DNA of 64,000 nt from Pseudomonas sp. PA27(2017) (GTDB lineage Bacteria; Pseudomonadota; Gammaproteobacteria; Pseudomonadales; Pseudomonadaceae): contig NZ_MSXW01000038.1 of assembly GCF_001945445.1 (NCBI RefSeq), forward strand, positions 62,001 to 126,000, read 5' to 3'. Of this stretch, positions 59,061-64,000 are shown piece after piece. Each line of letters starts with the position of its first letter. Position 1 is the first letter of the stretch. A program made the position numbers and the translations under genes. Below the pieces are notes generated by a model. That model saw nothing but the letters and a program-made list of their open reading frames with translations, made no database searches and was not told the DNA's origin.

Positions 59061-59076
59061 TGGCTCGGCGCTTGCA
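59061..59076 (+). promoter_or_regulatory. Sigma-54-type promoter before the ATP-grasp operon
   Basis: TGGCTCGGCGCTTGCA fits TGGCAC-N5-TTGCA, with GG at 59062-59063 and GC at 59074-59075 exactly 10 bp apart. It lies 36 bp before the ATG. A GGTGCA NtrC half-site is at 59004-59009, about 53 bp upstream of the -24 box. The rest of the 364-bp gap has no gene. Confidence 0.6.
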
Positions 59077-59111
59077 GTGATCGGGTCGAACTGGGCTGCA
59101 AGGAGTACAGC

Positions 59112-60521
59112 ATGACCCGCACCTTTTATGACGAGATGCACCTGCCCGATGGTACCTGCCGCCCCCATTACCAGGCCTTTTCCCGCTGGCTGCAGGAAAC
59201 CCCCCAGGACCTGTTGGACCAGCGTCGCCGCGAAGCGGATCTTCTCTTTCACCGTGCCGGCATCACCTTCACTCTGTATGGCGACGCGCAAGGCACCGAG
59301 CGACTGATTCCTTTCGACATCATTCCGCGCAGCATTCCTGCCAGCGAATGGCGCATCGTCGAGCGTGGCTGCATCCAGCGTGTGCAGGCGCTCAACATGT
59401 TCCTCGCCGACCTGTATCACGATCAGCGGATCATCAAGGCTGGTCTGATTCCGGCTGAACAGGTGCTGGCCAATGAGGGCTATCAGCTGGCGATGCAGGG
59501 CCTCGATCTGCACCGTGACCTGTATGCGCATATCGCCGGCGTCGACTTGGTACGCGATGGCGACGGCACTTACTACGTGCTCGAGGACAATCTGCGTACC
59601 CCCAGCGGTGTGAGCTACATGCTCGAAGACCGCAAGATGATGATGCGCCTGTTCCCTGAGCTTTTCGCCAACCAGCGCATCGCGCCCATCGATCATTATC
59701 CCAGCTTGCTGCTCGACACCCTGAAGAGCTCCAGCCCGCTCGACAACCCGACCGTGGTGGTGCTCACGCCAGGGCGGTTCAACAGCGCCTATTTCGAGCA
59801 CGCGTTCCTGGCGCGGGAGATGGGCGTCGAGCTGGTGGAAGGCGCCGACCTGTTCGTACGTGACGACAAGCTGTTCATGCGCACCACCGCCGGCGCCAAG
59901 CAGGTCGACGTGGTGTATCGCCGTCTGGACGACGCCTTTCTCGATCCGCTGGCTTTCAACCCGGAGTCCATGCTCGGGGTGCCCGGCCTGCTTTCCACCT
60001 ATCGCTCCGGCAACGTGGTGCTGGCCAATGCCATCGGCACCGGCGTGGCGGACGACAAATCGATCTACCCCTATGTCGGCGAGATGATTCGTTTCTATCT
60101 GGACGAGGAGCCGATCCTCAAGAACGTGCCGACCTGGCAATGCCGCAAGCCGGCCGAGCTGTCCCACGTGCTGGCCAATCTCAAGGATCTGGTGGTCAAG
60201 GAAACCCAGGGCTCGGGCGGTTACGGGATGCTCGTCGGTCCTGCGGCCAGCAATGCGGAAATCGAGGCCTTTCGCCTGCGCTTGATCGCCCGGCCGGACG
60301 CCTATATCGCCCAGCCGACCCTATGCCTGTCGACCTGCCCGACGTTCGTCGAGAACGGCATCGCGCCACGGCACATCGACCTACGCCCCTTCGTGCTGTC
60401 CGGCAAGGAAACGCGCATCGTGCCCGGTGGCCTGACTCGGGTGGCGCTGCGCGAAGGCTCGCTGGTGGTCAACTCGTCGCAGGGCGGCGGTACCAAGGAC
60501 ACCTGGGTGGTGGAGGACTGA
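59112..60521 (+). CDS. Circularly permuted ATP-grasp protein (type 2)
   Basis: The product is 469 residues. It begins FYDEMHLPDGTCRPHYQAFS and contains VLEDNLRTPSGVSYMLEDRK (about 155-175), RRLDDAFLDPLAFNPESMLG, VVKETQGSGGYGMLVGP and RHIDLRPFVLSGKE, the hallmarks of the circularly permuted ATP-grasp domain. Such enzymes are predicted to form peptide-like amide bonds. Together with the alpha-E and transglutaminase genes it makes a widespread three-gene module whose product is not known. Three bases separate it from the alpha-E gene. SD AAGGAG. Confidence 0.9.
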   Translation: MTRTFYDEMHLPDGTCRPHYQAFSRWLQETPQDLLDQRRREADLLFHRAGITFTLYGDAQGTERLIPFDIIPRSIPASEWRIVERGCIQRVQALNMFLADLYHDQRIIKAGLIPAEQVLANEGYQLAMQGLDLHRDLYAHIAGVDLVRDGDGTYYVLEDNLRTPSGVSYMLEDRKMMMRLFPELFANQRIAPIDHYPSLLLDTLKSSSPLDNPTVVVLTPGRFNSAYFEHAFLAREMGVELVEGADLFVRDDKLFMRTTAGAKQVDVVYRRLDDAFLDPLAFNPESMLGVPGLLSTYRSGNVVLANAIGTGVADDKSIYPYVGEMIRFYLDEEPILKNVPTWQCRKPAELSHVLANLKDLVVKETQGSGGYGMLVGPAASNAEIEAFRLRLIARPDAYIAQPTLCLSTCPTFVENGIAPRHIDLRPFVLSGKETRIVPGGLTRVALREGSLVVNSSQGGGTKDTWVVED

Positions 60522-60524
60522 GCC

Positions 60525-61475
60525 ATGTTGAGTAGAACCGCCTCCGACCTGTACTGGATGTCCCGTTACCTGGAGCGCGCAGAGAACCTGGCGCGCATGC
60601 TGGACGTCAGCTACTCGCTGTCGCTGATGCCCCAGGACGGGCGCCGTGATGGCCTCGACGAACTGGCGATGCCTCTGCTGATCACCGGCACCATGGAGGA
60701 TTACCAGCAACGCCATGGCGCGCTGCACGCCGAGCGCATCCTGCATTTCTTCGCCCTGGACGCCCAGAACCCGGTGAGCATCTACAGCTGCCTGGGCGCG
60801 GCACGCAGCAATGCCCACGCCGTGCGTGGACGCATCACCGCCGACATGTGGGAAAACATCAACGCCACCTGGCTGGAAATCCGCGGCATCGCCGAGCAGG
60901 GCCTAGGCCGTTACGGCATCAGCCGTTTCTGCGAGTGGGTCAAGGAGCGCTCGCACCTGTTCCGTGGTGCGACCTTCGGCACCATCGTGCGTGGCGAGGC
61001 TTACCGCTTCATCCGCCTGGGCACCTTCATCGAGCGTGCCGACAACACCCTGCGCCTGCTCGACTCGCGCTACGAGCTGCTCGGCGAGGACGTCGACGAT
61101 GCCGATGATCGGCCCGCCCACAGCTACTACCAGTGGAGCGCCTTGTTGCGCGCGCTGTCCTCGTTCGAGGCGTTCGCCGAGGTCTATCGGGGCTCGCCGG
61201 GCGCCCGCAAGGTCTCGGAATTGCTGCTGCTGCGCCGCGAAGTACCGCGCTCGCTCAGCGCGTGCATGGACGAGCTGTACCAGATGCTCGCCGGGCTACC
61301 CGGCGACAACGGCCGCCCGGCGCAGCGTCTGGCGGCCGAACTGAACGCGCGGCTGCGCTACACCAGCATCGATGAGGTGCTGGACGAAGGCCTGCACGCC
61401 TGGCTGACCGAATTCATCGAGCAGATTCACGAACTCGGCAGTGCCATCCACACGTCTTATCTGGAGGTCGCATGA
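60525..61475 (+). CDS. Alpha-E domain protein (DUF403)
   Basis: This is a 316-residue all-helical protein. It starts MLSRTASDLYWMSRYLERAE, the typical alpha-E N-terminus, with further conserved FIRLGTFIERADNTLRLLDS and helix-rich repeats. The family always travels with ATP-grasp and transglutaminase-like genes and is predicted to help amide ligation or substrate recognition; no activity is established. ATGA overlap to the transglutaminase. Confidence 0.9.
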   Translation: MLSRTASDLYWMSRYLERAENLARMLDVSYSLSLMPQDGRRDGLDELAMPLLITGTMEDYQQRHGALHAERILHFFALDAQNPVSIYSCLGAARSNAHAVRGRITADMWENINATWLEIRGIAEQGLGRYGISRFCEWVKERSHLFRGATFGTIVRGEAYRFIRLGTFIERADNTLRLLDSRYELLGEDVDDADDRPAHSYYQWSALLRALSSFEAFAEVYRGSPGARKVSELLLLRREVPRSLSACMDELYQMLAGLPGDNGRPAQRLAAELNARLRYTSIDEVLDEGLHAWLTEFIEQIHELGSAIHTSYLEVA

Positions 61476-62269
61476 GACTGTCCATTCGTCATAACACCAG
61501 TTATCACTACGAGGATCAGGTGCGGGCCAGCATCCAGTACCTGCGCCTCACGCCCCATGACAGCGCTCGCCAGCAGATACTCGACTGGCAGCTGGATCTG
61601 CCCCGGCCGGTTCGTGCGCAGCGTGACCCCTACGGCAACATCCTCCATGTGCTGACCCTGGACGAGCCCCACGAGTCGATCGTCATTGGCGCTCGGGGCC
61701 TCGTGGAGATCGACGAGTCCAGCGATGCCGAGCTCGAGAGTCAGTCGGCACTGCCGTTCCTGCGCTTTACCCGGCTGACCGAAGCGGATGGAGCGCTGCG
61801 TGATTTCGCCTGGACGCAATGCGCCCAGCGTCGTGATCGCAATGCGTTGATCGATCTGATGCACGGCCTCAACGACCATATTCGCTACCAACCGGGTGCG
61901 ACCGCTGTCGAGACCAGTGCCGCGCAAGCCTTCGCCGGGCGCCAGGGCGTCTGCCAGGATCACGCCCATGCCTTCATCGCCTGCGCGCGCAGCCTCGGTA
62001 TTCCGGCGCGCTACGTTTCCGGCTATCTGGTCGCTGACAATCAGGATCATCTGGCCAGTCATGCCTGGGCCGAAGCCTGGCTGGACGGCGCCTGGTACAG
62101 CTTCGACGTGACCAACTGCCTGGCCCGGCCCGAGCGCCATCTGAAGCTGGCGATCGGCCTGGACTACCTGGACGCCTGTCCGGTACGCGGCATGCGCCGT
62201 GGCGGCGGCAGCGAACGGATGATGGCGCGGGTCGACGTCGAGCCATTGCTGAGCGTGCAGGCGCAGTGA
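61472..62269 (+). CDS. Transglutaminase-like cysteine peptidase
   Basis: This is a 265-residue cytoplasmic protein with an N-terminal beta domain (MRLSIRHNTSYHYEDQVRAS) and a transglutaminase fold. The triad is complete: Cys in RQGVCQDHAHAFI (about 155), His in ASHAWAEAW (about 191) and Asp in YSFDVTN (about 207). In this operon it is predicted to cleave or transfer the amide product made by the ATP-grasp enzyme. No signal peptide. It is last in the operon. Confidence 0.9.
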   Translation: MRLSIRHNTSYHYEDQVRASIQYLRLTPHDSARQQILDWQLDLPRPVRAQRDPYGNILHVLTLDEPHESIVIGARGLVEIDESSDAELESQSALPFLRFTRLTEADGALRDFAWTQCAQRRDRNALIDLMHGLNDHIRYQPGATAVETSAAQAFAGRQGVCQDHAHAFIACARSLGIPARYVSGYLVADNQDHLASHAWAEAWLDGAWYSFDVTNCLARPERHLKLAIGLDYLDACPVRGMRRGGGSERMMARVDVEPLLSVQAQ

Positions 62270-62370
62270 GTGGGGAGGGCGTAGTTCTTGCGGGCCCATT
62301 CATACCGGCATGGCTTGCGATATGAGGGTGATCGCTTCTAGCATGGCCGCTTTGCCCTAAGGAATAGGCC

Positions 62371-63258
62371 ATGCTGGCCGAGTTGTTTGCTGTTCTGGCG
62401 CCGGTGATCATCGTCTCCGGCATTGGTTATGCTTGGGCCCGCAGCGGCCAGACTTACCCCACCGAATTCATCGCTCGCCTGGTGCTGACCATCGGCACGC
62501 CAAGCCTGGTGCTGGCCACCCTGAGTCGTACCGATCTCGACCCTGATGCATTTACCAGCATGGCCTTGGGCTGCGTGCTGGTCACCGGCTGCATGGGGCT
62601 TTTCGGGATGCTGTTCAGTCGCCTGTTTCGTCAGCAGTGGAAGGTGCTGGTGCCGGCGTTCCTGTTTCCCAATACCGGCAACATGGGCTTGCCGATCAGC
62701 CTGTATGCCTTTGGCGAACACGGTCTGGCGCTGGCCGTGGCCTTTTTCCTGACGCTGTCGATCATGCAGTTCAGCGTCGGGATCGCCTTGTCGGGCAACG
62801 CCGCCTCCATCAAGGATCTGCTGCGCAATCCGATCATGGTCAGCCTGCTGCTGGCGCTGCCGATGATCTTCATGGATCTGCAATTGCCGCGCTGGCTGGC
62901 CAATACCGTCGGTCTGCTGGGCGGCATGACCATTCCGCTGATGCTGCTGACCCTGGGCGTATCGCTGGCCAGCATTCGCCTGCATCACCTGGGTTCCGGG
63001 CTGGTGTTGGGAGCGCTGCGTATCGTGCTGGGGGCTGGCGTCGGCTGGGGTATCGGTGCGGCGATGGGCCTGGAACCGCTGACGCACGCCGTGCTGGTAG
63101 TGCAGTCGGCAATGCCGGTGGCGGTATTCAACTACCTGTTCGCGGTACGCGCTAATCGCTCGCCGGAACAGGTGGCGAGCCTGGTGATGTGCTCGACGTT
63201 GCTGGCGATCGCCTGGTTGCCACTGATCCTGGCCTGGTGGATGCCACGGGTGGCCTGA
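62371..63258 (+). CDS. AEC-family transporter (auxin efflux carrier superfamily)
   Basis: The product is 295 residues with about 10 hydrophobic helices: an N-terminal block (VLAPVIIVSGIGYAWAR), FPNTGNMGLPISLYAFGEHG, the conserved N-x-G-x-x-x-P segment of the AEC family, and a C-terminal half with VVQSAMPVAVFNYLFAV. Bacterial AEC proteins export or exchange organic acids and similar metabolites; the substrate here is unknown. SD AAGGAA. Its stop codon abuts the stop of the small antisense-strand gene that follows. Confidence 0.88.
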   Translation: MLAELFAVLAPVIIVSGIGYAWARSGQTYPTEFIARLVLTIGTPSLVLATLSRTDLDPDAFTSMALGCVLVTGCMGLFGMLFSRLFRQQWKVLVPAFLFPNTGNMGLPISLYAFGEHGLALAVAFFLTLSIMQFSVGIALSGNAASIKDLLRNPIMVSLLLALPMIFMDLQLPRWLANTVGLLGGMTIPLMLLTLGVSLASIRLHHLGSGLVLGALRIVLGAGVGWGIGAAMGLEPLTHAVLVVQSAMPVAVFNYLFAVRANRSPEQVASLVMCSTLLAIAWLPLILAWWMPRVA

Positions 63259-63354
63259 TCAGCCGATCATCCTGCTCAGGTTGGGAAGAATCAGCAAGAC
63301 GGCGGTGGCGAAGAGAATCAGCCCTGCCTGGCGGAATTTCGGTTTCTTGAACAT
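63259..63354 (-). CDS. 31-residue single-helix membrane mini-protein
   Basis: The ORF runs from ATG (complement of 63352-63354) to TGA at 63259. It reads MFKKPKFRQA, then a hydrophobic helix GLILFATAVLLILPN, then LSRMIG. The basic N-terminus and single helix suggest an inner-membrane mini-protein with N-in topology. AAAAGGCG lies 7-14 nt upstream as a modest SD. It ends directly against the AEC stop, tail to tail. Short Pseudomonas proteins of this form look familiar, but I cannot name a family; expression is inferred. Confidence 0.6.
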   Translation of the reverse strand: MFKKPKFRQAGLILFATAVLLILPNLSRMIG

Positions 63355-63611
63355 GGCCGTTCGCCTTTTGATTGTTGTGATGGGCGCTGCTCGTCCCCCA
63401 ATGCCTCGGCAAAAGCCCGACGGCGTATGTATTGACTGTAGAGGGAGCGGATCAGTTTTTTAGATCGCTTGTTTATAAAGAAATACCAAAGAGCGTCTGC
63501 AAGGATATGGAACCCTTTTTCATTTCCGTATAACCCCGGCGCCAGACGCTAGACGCCCTGCGGTGGGTGACCGTTAGCCGATGACCGTTCGTCCGGCTTT
63601 TTCACGCTCAT
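63355..63611. other. Gap with an AT-rich segment, no gene seen
   Basis: The stretch at about 63450-63525 is markedly AT-rich for this genome (GATCAGTTTTTTAGATC, TTGTTTATAAAGAAATACC) and could hold the promoter of the mini-protein on the minus strand or a small RNA. TTGACT at 63433 resembles a -35 on the plus strand. Nothing firm can be assigned. Confidence 0.35.
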
Positions 63612-63638
63612 AAAAAACCGGCCGCTTGGGCCGGTTCT
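63612..63638 (-). terminator. Terminator of the PepSY gene
   Basis: Read on the minus strand, AACCGGCC pairs with GGCCGGTT across CAAGC and is followed by TTTT. It starts 15 nt after the PepSY stop. Confidence 0.88.
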
Positions 63639-63652
63639 TCACGCAGGCTGGA

Positions 63653-63919
63653 TCAGTTGTCCAGTTGCTCGCGGATGACCTTGCCGCTCTTGCCGTCCAC
63701 GCGGAATTCATAGAGGCGGTTGTCCTGCTTGGTGCCTTCGCCTTCCCAGTAGCCGGCGTCGTCGGCTTCGATCTTGTGGATCTGGGTGAAGCCGGCCTGC
63801 TTGGCGCTGCTCAGCGCCTGCTCGATGCTGATCCAGTCGGCGCCTGGGCGGTCGGCCATGGCGAAGCCTGCGCTCATGGCGGCAGCGGCGGTAAGGGCAG
63901 TCAGGGTCTTCTTGAGCAT
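63653..63919 (-). CDS. PepSY-domain periplasmic protein
   Basis: The 88-residue precursor has a signal peptide (MLKKTLTALTAAAAMSAGFA, cut after AMA) and one PepSY domain: WISIEQALSSAKQAGFTQIH, the strand YEFRVDGKSGKVIRE. PepSY modules inhibit peptidases or bind metals in other proteins; small single-domain forms are common in Pseudomonas, often near two-component systems, but none is visible here. SD AAGGAG. Upstream sequence runs to the window edge. Confidence 0.88.
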   Translation of the reverse strand: MLKKTLTALTAAAAMSAGFAMADRPGADWISIEQALSSAKQAGFTQIHKIEADDAGYWEGEGTKQDNRLYEFRVDGKSGKVIREQLDN

Positions 63920-64000
63920 CGTGGAACTCCTTCACTGATTAGGATGATTGCGCCCGCATTCAGGCACTGCAGGTTGGAGTCCGGCGCTTCGCTTAGGGTT

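Noticed and set aside
1..64000. tRNA, rRNA, prophage or integrase genes
   Set aside because: No cloverleaf, rRNA signature, integrase or phage structural gene was recognised by reading both strands. A tRNAscan/Infernal run would settle small RNAs.

Overview
The window is about 64 kb of GC-rich chromosomal DNA from a Pseudomonas. The evidence is the clustered ortho (beta-ketoadipate) pathway genes, a complete Entner-Doudoroff/glucose-uptake cluster with HexR, GltR and GtrS, REP-type intergenic palindromes, and likely Hfq/Crc CA motifs in front of catabolic genes. The species cannot be fixed from the sequence. No rRNA, tRNA, prophage, transposase or CRISPR array was seen.

Layout. (1) 1-2000: the 3' end of cmk, then rpsA and its terminator; the usual next gene, ihfB, is not there. 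(2) 2.2-14.5 kb: aromatic catabolism. catR diverges from catBCA (catechol to 3-oxoadipate enol-lactone), followed by benR without its usual benABCD targets, then a two-box PcaR operator and pcaIJF-pcaT-pcaB-pcaD-pcaC (the shared lower pathway to succinyl-CoA and acetyl-CoA plus protocatechuate-branch steps). (3) 14.5-19.1 kb: a KstD-like flavoprotein, an ABC exporter and folE. (4) 19.3-36.8 kb: glucose metabolism. gap diverges from edd-glk-gltR-gtrS across a HexR box. Next come an AGE-family sugar isomerase, the ABC importer gtsABCD, a LamB-family porin, and hexR divergent from zwf-pgl-eda. (5) 36.9-38.5 kb: an AroE-like gene, a REP array and a DUF3309 mini-protein. (6) 38.6-44.6 kb: a four-gene, translationally coupled DNA-repair operon (MBL exonuclease, ATP-dependent ligase, Lhr-Core helicase, PdeM endonuclease). 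(7) 44.8-55.7 kb: an HBM-type chemoreceptor with a sigma-28-like promoter, a GNAT-like membrane protein, a hydrolase, aroC, an MFS carrier, an acireductone-dioxygenase-like protein lacking three of four metal ligands, ogt, alkA and an LTA-synthase-family enzyme. (8) 55.7-64 kb: a lipoprotein, small proteins, RraB, a protealysin-like protease with its emfourin inhibitor, an ATP-grasp/alpha-E/transglutaminase operon behind a sigma-54-like promoter, an AEC transporter, a 31-aa membrane mini-protein and a PepSY protein.

The two large catabolic blocks appear to share a carbon-repression layer: AAnAAnAA motifs lie just before catA, benR, gltR, the AGE isomerase, gtsA, the porin and zwf. Two 160-bp inverted-terminal-repeat elements in opposite orientation sit 3' of benR and gap. 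The most unusual items are the ligand-less ARD-like cupin, the GNAT-like protein with a C-terminal membrane anchor, the leader ORF that overlaps the start of catB, and the sigma-54-like promoter before the ATP-grasp operon.
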